Source: Theristus sp. LFF4_11 (taxonomy: Eukaryota; Nematoda; Chromadorea; Monhysterida; Xyalidae). From it: DNA of 10,000 nt. Below are positions 1 through 7,570 of this stretch, piece after piece. The notes under the pieces were generated by a model. That model ran no database searches. It was not told the DNA's origin and saw nothing but the letters and a program-made list of their open reading frames with translations. Each line of letters starts with the position of its first letter. The stretch's first letter is position 1. The stretch lies in assembly GCA_030248135.1 (NCBI GenBank), contig JASANC010003907.1, positions 1-10,000 of the forward strand, in the 5' to 3' direction. A program made the translations under genes and the position numbers.

Positions 1-8
1 ATCGGCTG

Positions 9-21
9 TCATCATCATCAT

Positions 22-101
<80 letters not shown>
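9..101. repeat. (CAT)n / (TGA)n microsatellite overlapping the receptor stop codon
   Basis: About 31 trinucleotide units with a single interruption (TAA at 21-23 on the plus strand). Read on the minus strand in the receptor frame, it gives 26 consecutive TGA codons from 101 down to 24, one TTA, then four more TGA. It forms the start of the 3' UTR. Confidence 0.95.
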
Positions 102-341
102 GCGTCGTATATCAGCAAAGCTGCTGGTGAGCGCGTGCGCGTAACTCTGCCGGGCGTCGTCGTCGTCGTTGACCGCGTGTTGCGCCGTGTTCAGGAACGC
201 CTGGTCGATCGGCATGGCCGTGTTCGTGAGCGCCGGTGAGCCGACGAACATGTACACAGTGCCGACGGTGCAGATGAACGAGAATATCCACAGAAACAGT
301 CGATCGAACACCATCGCGACAAATTTCCAGTCTTCGTCGAT
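99..341 (-). CDS. nAChR exon 13: M4 and extracellular C-tail
   Basis: Encodes residues 503-582 and the stop. [18 protein letters not shown] is the standard pre-M4 block, with M4 at about 516-537. About 45 residues follow M4, longer than the short tail common in the family, with a DDDD run. The TGA stop at 99-101 is the first unit of a long (TGA)n tract. No poly(A) signal for this gene lies inside the window. Confidence 0.93.
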
Positions 342-3300
342 CTGCGCAATGAATTTATTGATTTATCATATTTGAATTGATTAATCAATCAATCAATCAA
401 TCAATGAGTTCTGTCGGAGACACTTGTGAGGATAAAATCACGTCAGCTGGCGCGTTATATAGCACTTTTATTTGAACGTGTCGCACTGAACTGACGTTAT
501 ATGAGCTCTAAACGCAACCACACACACACACACAAAGCAACCTGAACTTTGGCTAGATCCGTTGCGGTGTGAAAAATCCTGACGAGTTGAACGAAACGGA
601 AAGGTCTGGAGCCTGGACAGGACGAAAACTGGCGTTAAAAAAACTAATGACTTCGAGCGTGCCGAACTCTCGCCGAAAAAACATAGCGCTCATCTCCAGT
701 TGTACAGTTGCAAACTCGAATGTCAACAGTATCCAATTTTCTATGTGCCTTCTCAGGCAACATACGACGTCCACCGCCCCCCCCTGCCACCGACCTTGTC
801 GTCTTTGTCCTTCTTCTTGAGCAACTCCGCGATGAAGCACACGTTCTCGAACGCCTTCAACACCTGCGGCGAGTAGTAGAGCTCGGCGATGCGCTGGCGG
901 CGTCGTGAGCGGCGCTCCGAGCGCGACGGGGAGTCGTCTGCTGAACGAAACATCAAAAAAGAAAACAGTTGAAAGAAAACAGCAATGTAACAATCAAAAG
1001 CACCAGTCTCCGCCCGGAGAACGGCAAACACTATGGGTGACACTGACAGTTTTCGTTGCATGCACATGGTTGTCGATTATCTTGCTGTCGAACTCTAAGT
1101 TATAGAGAATCAGCTGATTGGCTGGGATTACGGTATGCATGCCTTCTGTGCAAACCAAACTCCGCGCCCTCCACAGCAATGCCTGCACCGAAAGCATGCA
1201 CACACCGTTATCCCAACTAATCAGTTGATTCCCCATGAATTAATGTTCGACTGTATGTTATGTTATGTATTCCGAATGGAACGGCTGTTTGACAAAAAAT
1301 ACGCCACTGTACCGGATGAGCTCTCGCCCGGTGACCGTGCGGCCGACCGTCGTTGCTGTTGGTGATGTCGAACTGATGGAGGAGCCGCCGTGGCCGACGG
1401 TGCTGGTGGTGATCGACGACGACTCCGATGGCGACGTGGCTTTTGCATCCGTCTGCAGCACACGGTACAACTTTATTCAACATGCTTTTCAATGTCTTGT
1501 CTGGTAAGATACTCAGTGAAGGTACTTATTACTAATTAGAGAAGGTACTTAGCAGGTACTTACTACTTACTGTGTATGATCTAATTCCGGACTCAAGAAA
1601 ACTTCCGGCGAATAATCAACATAAAAGGTGTAAAAGTGCTCACGGTTCTGAGCTGTCTGCCAACGGATTCGTGTGATAGTTCATCGCATATTTTCCCATA
1701 AACTCCTGTAAAGTTGTGACGGTTTTCTTGAACGCACATATGTGTTCATGTGTAACAAGAAGCTAACCAAGATGGTGGTATGCTACCGACGGCTTAAAGT
1801 GCAATACCCCGAAATAGTGAGCCTACCATCTCACTACAACCGAGCTGTTGATACAATGTAACTATTTAACGCATTCTGTTGACTAATTTTGTTGAAACAA
1901 ATTTCTCTGTCGCCTGTGACGTCTCCCACCTGTTGCATGCCGCCGGGCAGCGCGTGCTGCGGCGAGCTGGCGGCACCCGGCGGTCTTGAGCGACTGCTCA
2001 TTCGTCGGAATGACGTCTCATCGTCGTCCAACGGGCGTCGCATCATCAGATAATAGGGCAGCTTACGGAGGAAGATACGCTTCACCCATTGCGGCATTCG
2101 ATGCGTGTTCGGCTTGCGGAAGTGCAGGTTCAACGCTGTGGGAAAGAAAAAACGTCACTTGCAAAATTTTTCAGAAAAAAAACATTCAAAACGATTATAA
2201 TACGAGTTCAATAGCTGTAAACTTATTTTTGAAAACTTGAATCGCGTATTGTCGACTATAGTCAATGGAATCCTACAGCGGAGGGTACAAGGATGATCTC
2301 TTTTTTGCCATTGCGCATGCTAGTATGACGATCAACTTTGCAAATATGCACGTGTGTTCGTGAACAAGTGAAAGAACAAACACACTGGCACAGGCGAACG
2401 CACACGACACCACGACACATGACTTGCCACACAAGTTTCTAATTGGACGGCTGCGCGACATCACAACAAAAAACACACACCGCTGTCTCAAGTGAACGAA
2501 CGGTGTTCAGACAGAATTCGAAATTTACCAACGACTGTGATGAATACGGACGTGGTGACCATGACCATGGTGAACAGCAAATACTTGCCGATCAACGGCA
2601 GCACCACACTCGTCGCCGGCACGATATCAATCTGAAAATAATCAGACAGAACGCACTTGGAGTTTCGGAGTTTGAGTTGGAAATTTTTTAAAAAGCTGAG
2701 TTTGAGAATGAATTTGGAGTTGGAGTGTGGCGCTTAGTTGTATCAGTATGGAGTGTTGCTTGTTTCCTCAGCAGTGCACGCGATTTTCAGGCACACACAA
2801 GAACATTTTTGCCGCACTAACCAACAGCAAATAGAAGACGGTGAGCGAGACGAGAATCGAGATCGATAGGCCGATCTTTTCGCCGCTGTCCGACGGTAGA
2901 TAAAACACGAGAATCGTACAGAATGAGATGAAGACGCATGGGAACACGAGGTTCACGGTGTAGAACAGCGGCTTACGACGCAGCTCCATTGAGTACTGCA
3001 ACATGCGATGCGCTATATTGCAGGTTTAGTAAAACGTGTCAGACACAAATGACATGATTTGCTAAACGCTCGTTTGCAGGCAGGCACAGGCGCAATTTAG
3101 AGATCACCATTGCACGTATACAATTTTCACGTGCCTTTTGCTGTACAAGCAGCACAATATGTTTCAAAGTGCTTGGCGTCATTTCTGTCCGTTTGCTATT
3201 TGTCATAATCAGAGTGTGAAAGCACAAGTAAAAAAAACAGCTTTTTCCGACCAATATATCGATGAACGTCGCTTCGTAGGGCGTCCGAGAGAACGGATCG

Positions 3301-5285
3301 TACGTGTACGTTTTGCGTCGGCGCGCTGCTGGTATTTGCAGGATGTCCCACTCGCCCGATGGGTAATAATCGGAGAGGTCTGAACGTGAGCCATGAAACA
3401 CGCAAGTACAGTGTGTTCTTTTAAACTTGTCATCTGGTTTGCGAGAGACAACAGAGCCCGCAAAAGAAGAATATGAAGACATACAGGTTTGATTCCAACT
3501 GATTCCGATTCTCTTTTATTCTTCTTTTCATCAAAGTTTCATGAGCTCTGTAATCTTCGAAAGAGTCTGACAGGTTTGAAAAAACAAACTGTGTGCTGTT
3601 AGTGCATTAAAATTGTTTCCTTTAATCCCCAGCATATCCGCAACAGAAACACCGACCAATTCCGTTTTGTATTCTCGACATGTTTTCATTGATTTCAAAC
3701 GGCGTTTCATCGTTCAAATGCAGCAGATTCAGCAGCGTTTCATCAAACGACCACGAGCCGAACTGGAAACCAAAAAGAAACGACGTTTGGTTTGAAATCG
3801 TGCGTGTCTTTTTTCAGTGGACTAAAAAACAATATGCACTCAAAAGCACTTTTAAAAATCCGTGATTGGTGAGCCTCTTTTTTTGGGTGATTTCACATAC
3901 CCTGAGAGTGCAGTTCTGTATATCAAACGGAAACCAGCGGACGTCGATTTGACAGATGCTCTGAATAAGTAAGTCCAATTCAGAAAAACAAACACGCGTG
4001 TTCGCTTGAAAAAGAATCGGAAATAATAAACGGAATAATGAATAATCGCACCGTGAAAATGGCGGGTGGCTCCCAAGTGACGAGCCCATTGGAGCGCAGT
4101 GTTGCTTTCGTGCAAATCGTGATGTTTGGGGAGCTTTCCGCACTGAAAACCAGAATAAACAAATCAATGGAAGAAGGTATAAAGTCATGTTTGACTATCA
4201 GGTTTTCTCAAATATGATGTTCTGTTGAAAAAAACGAAGAAATTCGATTAGACTCGCAAAATTACTGGTACAACCCGATGCTGTTGTAAGCTTTCTCAGT
4301 GATCCTGTTGACTCTTTTCTCTAGCTAAAGATTCTGAGTGCTGTTTTACTATGAAACAGGTATTACTGAAGACACGTATCACAAAACACACTTGTTGTAG
4401 AGCACCAAATCGGGCGTCCAAATCATTTCGGCCGGCACGTACAGCACACTGATGTTGTTGTAGCGTTCCGGCTTCCATGTCAACTTGTGGTCAACCCACT
4501 CCTTGATGCAAAAATCGAAACATTAATGCTGTTTTTTGTGATTTCATTTTTTTAAATTTCCATTACTTACTTTGTAAAATCAAAAAAGAGTGAAACCTTT
4601 TTTAAAATTCTCTTTTTCAACAAGATTAAATTTTTTAAACTGTTATCTTTTATTATTTTACTGACCTGCTTCAGCCAAATAATCGACGTCATGATTTGGT
4701 TCTTTTCGTCCTGCAAAATGTTTGTTTTTCAAAGCTATGGGTTTGGGTGAATGTTCTCAAATTCAGCGCCGTTTTTAATTCAATTTAGTTTCGACACGAT
4801 CTCGTCGGTGCGCAACATTCAGCAGCTTGCTGATTTCATTTTTCTCAGCGTGAGAACCACTGTGGGCACATACCCGTGTGGGGTACCACAGCACCGGGCA
4901 CGAAAACCGCAATTGTTTGGCTCTAAACAGTACAGCCGAGTTGCGGCGACTGAAAAACCCCGCGCGATCCAGCCCCGTTTCTGGCTCTCTGGGACTCCCT
5001 CTAATCTCAGGGCAGGCTCTTGGTGACTTGCTTGTACACTGGCCCCAACTGTCCCCAATAAAAAAAACGCGTTCGCAAAAACTGTACACCGACGACGTCA
5101 ATGATCTGCGTCAGTTTGATGGCGATCTTCACGGTGATCGGCACGTCCGGAGTCACCGCCGGCCGGCGCAGTTTGTTGTACGTGTTCATCAGGTCGTCGA
5201 ACAGCCGTTTCGCGCTCATGTTGCCGCCCGTCTGATGCAGCCCGATCAAGACGAGAAACGTGACAATCACTGATGACGACCGCAT
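99..5285 (-). CDS. Nicotinic acetylcholine receptor subunit, non-alpha (beta-type), complete 13-exon gene
   Basis: This encodes one subunit of a pentameric cation channel of the plasma membrane at cholinergic synapses. Exons on the minus strand: 5285-5094, 4710-4666, 4501-4392, 4142-4052, 3960-3901, 3762-3657, 3379-3252, 2995-2822, 2631-2529, 2135-1930, 1452-1308, 940-795, 341-99. They sum to 1749 nt, in phase, for 582 residues. Visible in order: signal peptide about 1-20; loop [10 protein letters not shown] (108-116); Cys loop C149 to C163 with FPFD; loop B FGSWSFD (167-173); M1 255-278; M2 285-302 preceded by GEK; M3 about 309-333; amphipathic MA helix about 475-500; M4 about 516-537. Loop C (223-236) lacks adjacent cysteines, so this cannot be a principal alpha subunit. 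GEK before M2 predicts cation selectivity. Sequons lie at N22, N95, N122, N162 and N193. The family call is firm. Assignment to a subgroup (UNC-29/LEV-1-like or ACR-2/ACR-3-like) is not possible by eye. The exon 11 to 12 junction is the least certain. Confidence 0.95.
342..794 (-). other. nAChR intron 12 with two short microsatellites
   Basis: A 453-bp intron that contains an (AATC)n run at 383-405 and a (CA)8 run at 519-534. Apart from these and the splice sites, nothing recognisable is seen. Open frames across 553-820 are intronic and match no family. Confidence 0.8.
795..940 (-). CDS. nAChR exon 12: Arg-rich loop end and MA helix
   Basis: Encodes residues 455-502. A basic cluster, [11 protein letters not shown], precedes [21 protein letters not shown], the conserved amphipathic MA helix before M4. 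Acceptor TTCGTTCAG (a second AG three bases on gives the same frame), donor AAG|GTCGGT. Confidence 0.88.
1088..1250. mobile_element. MITE-like palindromic element, copy 1, in receptor intron 11
   Basis: 163 bp with terminal inverted repeats of about 60 bp, starting TCGAACTCTAAGTTATAG on the left and, read in reverse complement from the right, TCGAACATTAATTCATGG. Inner parts share GCATGC and TTCTGTGCA/TTTCGGTGCA blocks. The reverse complement of this copy aligns with the element at 7405-7560. It has no coding capacity, so any transposition would be non-autonomous. A clear target-site duplication is not seen; both copies are followed by CTGT. Confidence 0.8.
1308..1452 (-). CDS. nAChR exon 11: Ser/Thr-rich loop segment
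   Basis: Encodes residues 406-453 plus one base of residue 454, almost all Ser, Thr, Gly, Val and Ala, as expected for the variable M3-M4 loop. The acceptor GTGCTGCAG keeps phase 0. Third codon positions are mostly G or C in this frame, like neighbouring exons. The end is uncertain. ACA|GTGGCG fits the phase of exon 12. The stronger-looking CCG|GTACAG five bases earlier does not, unless an extra upstream exon is included. Confidence 0.6.
1453..1929 (-). other. nAChR intron 10, with GTAAGT decoy donors and a candidate optional exon
   Basis: A 477-bp intron. It carries three copies of GGTACTTA on the plus strand (1521-1528, 1544-1551, 1555-1562). On the transcribed strand there are two perfect GTAAGT hexamers (1570-1565 and 1563-1558). 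A stretch 1656-1571 between TTGGCAG and the first GTAAGT is open in the receptor frame for 28 codons. The remainder shows nothing recognisable. Confidence 0.5.
1930..2135 (-). CDS. nAChR exon 10: post-M3 segment and start of cytoplasmic loop
   Basis: Encodes residues 338-405. It has [19 protein letters not shown] and [14 protein letters not shown], the conserved post-M3 block, followed by a variable Ser/Arg/Pro-rich loop. Acceptor CCCACAG, donor CAG|GTGGGA. Later codons in the same frame to position 1834 are intron read-through. Confidence 0.92.
2529..2631 (-). CDS. nAChR exon 9: M2-M3 linker and M3
   Basis: Encodes residues 303-336 plus one base of A337. It begins [20 protein letters not shown], the standard M2-M3 linker and M3 start, after acceptor TATTTTCAG. 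Asp (D304) is at 20'. Donor TTG|GTAAAT is the only GTAA-type donor in the gene. Confidence 0.95.
2822..2995 (-). CDS. nAChR exon 8: M1 and M2 pore helix
   Basis: Encodes residues 245-302. [17 protein letters not shown] opens M1, then [10 protein letters not shown], then M2. Numbering from K284 as 0' gives G at 2' and S at 6'. V293 stands at 9', where most nAChR subunits have the gate leucine. E at -1' is retained. Acceptor GTTGCAG, donor TTG|GTTAGT. Confidence 0.95.
3252..3379 (-). CDS. nAChR exon 7: loop C, non-alpha
   Basis: Encodes residues 203-244. It contains [17 protein letters not shown], then a loop C of [17 protein letters not shown] with no Cys-Cys pair and no YxCC. This is the basis for the non-alpha call. 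Acceptor ACGTTCAG, donor TTG|GTCGGA. Confidence 0.93.
3657..3762 (-). CDS. nAChR exon 6: loop B and loop F
   Basis: Encodes residues 167-201 plus one base of D202. It begins FGSWSFDE, the conserved loop B with W170, after acceptor GGTTTCCAG. The rest is the variable loop F region with an NMS sequon (N193). It ends NGI then G, and D202 is completed by the next exon (GIDLSDYY). Donor TTG|GTCGGT. Confidence 0.9.
3901..3960 (-). CDS. nAChR exon 5: Cys loop
   Basis: Encodes residues 147-166. It carries both Cys-loop cysteines, C149 and C163, 13 residues apart, around the invariant FPFD, with an NCT sequon at N162. Acceptor TTATTCAG, donor AGG|GTATGT, phase 0 both ends. Confidence 0.95.
4052..4142 (-). 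CDS. nAChR exon 4: loop E region
   Basis: Encodes residues 117-146 after completing N116. Acceptor GTTTTCAG, donor ACG|GTGCGA. It contains [15 protein letters not shown] and WEPPAIFT, matching the conserved TKATL and W-x-PPAI blocks. C126 is an extra cysteine where the related subunits I recall usually have a non-cysteine. N122 is a sequon. Confidence 0.92.
4392..4501 (-). CDS. nAChR exon 3: loop A region
   Basis: Encodes residues 80-115 plus two bases of N116, 110 bp, the usual size for this exon in the family. It begins [14 protein letters not shown] and ends [10 protein letters not shown] (loop A). Donor CAA|GTGTGT. The NNIS stretch gives a sequon at N95. Confidence 0.93.
4666..4710 (-). 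CDS. nAChR exon 2: 45-bp exon, loop D start
   Basis: Encodes [15 protein letters not shown] (residues 65-79), phase 0 at both ends. It is flanked by acceptor TTTTGCAG and donor CAG|GTCAGT. A 45-bp exon at this position is typical of nAChR genes. The Trp of WLKQ is the complementary-face (loop D) residue. Confidence 0.93.
4711..5093 (-). other. nAChR intron 1 with a GC-rich island
   Basis: A 383-bp intron. Its 4851-5050 part is clearly more GC-rich than the other introns. The island contains the imperfect inverted repeat CTGTGGG...CACAG and is followed by AATAAAAAAAA on the plus strand, which would fit an inserted retroposon tail. No second copy was seen here, so this remains a guess. Confidence 0.35.
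5094..5285 (-). CDS. nAChR exon 1: signal peptide and N-terminal helix
   Basis: Encodes residues 1-64. The chosen Met opens a hydrophobic signal peptide ([11 protein letters not shown]), followed by the family hallmark [16 protein letters not shown] and the [13 protein letters not shown] strand. The end is placed at GTC|GTCGGT because it gives IIDV-DEKNQIM, the normal family junction. GAC|GTCGTC, one codon earlier, is the alternative. Confidence 0.9.
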
Positions 5286-7355
5286 TTTGTTCTGGTGTAT
5301 ATCTCTGTGAATTTCCTTGAAAAGCTTGAGTTTAGTTTATTACCGATACTTGAAAAGCATGACATATAATACAGTATGTAATGATCTTTTTCTCGGTTCT
5401 GCGACTCCATGTGTTCGCAGACGTGAAAAAAAACTCAGTCTGTTTCATGGTCAGTTCAGCAATTTTGAATGGCCAGTCACGCATGAAAACGATGTTACTA
5501 TATATCTAAATAGATACTGTCTATACGCGCATTGAGTCGCATAATCAGAAAAAGATAACAGTTGAGATTGTGATTCCTGCGGTCCGCAATCTGAAAACAG
5601 AAAACTATTTGGGGTGCATTGAGTCAGAAAGCAAATGCTCCAGTTCTAGTTTTCTGACTTTAGGTGCGCGATCACATCACAAAATCAGGTACTGAAAAGA
5701 AATAAATTCAAATGGGTTTCAATAAATTCAGCAAAGAATTGTTTCACACACGCACAAACTAAAAAAACAAGAGCTAAGAATTTTTAGCCTAGGATACAAA
5801 CACATTGAACCATACACACACTTGAACAAAAGTTCGCAATAAAGTGCGCAGCGTAAATGTTGAGATGCAAAAATTTTCCGCCTCATTTAACACCATATGT
5901 AGCAAACAGTATACCGGGTGGTTTAACTATGAGGAGGCAAGAATTGAATTGTGCTTGCTTGCTTTCAAAACCATTATTTCAGAACCACTCTGTACGCAAG
6001 CCTAGCAAAGACCAAAACCAGTTTTGCTGCGTTTGGAACCGAAAGTGGCATATCGAATATATTGAAGATCCGGAACAAAATTGTTCAAACGCGCTAAAAC
6101 GAAAAGGTCGTTTATTTTGACGGCTCACCATTGTTATCGGCGGTTTAAAGGATTCAATAGCAATTTTTTCGCTGAAGCATAAATTGAGTATTCGGCGACA
6201 GACAACAAAATTTAAAGGATTCAATAGCAATTTTTTTCGCTGAAGCATAAATTGAGTATTCGGCGACAGACAACAAAACAAAAGACACCAAATTGTCATT
6301 TATTATGCTTTCTTTTGACCTGGCACATTGCATTGATTTGACAAACTCACGGCAAAATGTCAGCACTGACGAGCTATAAATACCAAATTTTAGGCGGATC
6401 TAGATTTTCCTCCAGCTTGTTGTTGTTGTTTGTGTGGCCCCTGCCCATTTGCATTTCGATTTGAATTCTTGTATTTTGCTTTTTTGTTAGCCTATATCTA
6501 CTACAATTTGAGAAAAATATGGATTCCAGAGCAGTTCGTTTTAAACGTTTATCTCATTGAATCTGAGTGAAGACTGTTAGAAAACACTGCACGTTAGAAA
6601 CTGAAAAAAATCGAATTGAAAACAAAAAATGCAAACTTGCGACAAAACATTCTCGATGAATGACGAGTTGGACAAAGATGCGCTGCTACAATGTGCAGGC
6701 TTAGGCCTGGTCAAAGCACGTAACGGAACTCAAAATCGCTCCAAAATGAGCTTTCAGTTGCTTTAGAAGTTTTAGTCTGAAGAATCATGCGCATTATATA
6801 AGACACTCGTTTTTGTAATTTAAACTCGCTCGGCAAATATTGTAAAAGGCAAAGAACGGTCTTTTTTGTCTTCTGAAAATGAAACGCTTTGTTGCTTGTT
6901 TTTTGCTTCTGAAAATTGACGTGGATCTGGATCGATAAGTGCACGGACTTTTTGCATTGTGCAACAAAGAGAGCATGAACATGTGCATTATTTTTCTGCG
7001 GGTTCCCCCACGCGCGTTTTAATGCAGCGCGTGCGTGTGCCAGTGCGTTTGTGGATGAGTGTGCTGAATAAAACGCGTACGTTCTTCAGACGACGCAAAA
7101 AACATGAAAAAAGTGTGAAAACAACAAAAAACAAGAATAAATGATGAACGGAACGTATCAACAACAAAATAAAAATAACAAAATGCTAAAAAACCAACAA
7201 CGTGTGGTTGAACCACCAGTGGTGTTTTAGTGCCGTGCCGGTCTTCAATGTACGAACAATTATGGATGATCGGAACACCAGTCACGGGAGAAAGAGAACT
7301 TATGTTGAATAATCGCAATGTGCACTGGTCAGCGAACAACAAAAAATTTTGATGC
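5286..7355. other. Intergenic region between the two genes
   Basis: About 2.1 kb of AT-rich DNA without a convincing exon. It contains the unmapped promoter and 5' region of the receptor gene next to 5285, the tandem duplication at 6144-6278 and a short (TTG)n run near 6418. Open frames here are short, lack family similarity and have no supporting splice or codon signal. Confidence 0.7.
6144..6278. repeat. 67/68-bp tandem duplication
   Basis: Two head-to-tail copies, 6144-6210 and 6211-6278, both beginning TTTAAAGGATTCAATAGC. They appear identical apart from one extra T in the T-run of the second copy. The near-identity suggests a recent duplication or gene-conversion event. No function is visible. 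Confidence 0.93.
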
Positions 7356-7361
7356 TTTATT
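7356..7361 (-). terminator. Candidate poly(A) signal AATAAA of the second gene
   Basis: TTTATT on the plus strand reads AATAAA on the transcribed strand, about 210 bases beyond the stop codon and just past the MITE-like element. It is the first exact AATAAA I see downstream of that gene. Confidence 0.45.
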
Positions 7362-7404
7362 TCGCAGAATAAAAATAAGCATTTTCAACCGTTCTGAACT
7401 AAAG

Positions 7405-7560
7405 TCGAACTCTAAATTATAGGAAATCAGCGTCATCGTTGATAATCACGAGGAGCATGCTTTCTGTGCAGGCATTGCTGCGGGGGCGGAGTTTAGCACA
7501 GAAAGCATGCATACCGTAATCACCAACGAATCAGCTGATGCCCTATAATTCAGAGCTCGA
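7405..7560. mobile_element. MITE-like palindromic element, copy 2, beside the second gene's stop codon
   Basis: 156 bp with long terminal inverted repeats: the left end starts TCGAACTCTAAATTATAG and the reverse complement of the right end starts TCGAGCTCTGAATTATAG. The inner arms share GCATGCTTTCTGTGC. It is homologous, in opposite orientation, to the element at 1088-1250. Its right end lies 10 bp from the stop codon of the minus-strand gene, so it makes up most of that gene's predicted 3' UTR and could fold into a long hairpin there. Confidence 0.8.
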
Positions 7561-7570
7561 CTGTGATCGA

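Noticed and set aside
553..993. 146-codon open frame on the minus strand
   Set aside because: It reads exon 12 in the wrong frame and continues through intron 12. The frame encoding the MA helix is the supported one.
3138..3383. 81-codon open frame on the plus strand
   Set aside because: Antisense to receptor exon 7 and intron 7, without similarity or splice support.
4878..5273. 131-codon open frame on the plus strand
   Set aside because: It overlaps receptor exon 1 in antisense and intron 1, with no family similarity. It is a shadow frame.
6372..6381. TATAAATA string on the plus strand as a core promoter
   Set aside because: No plus-strand gene follows it, and such strings are expected by chance in AT-rich intergenic DNA.
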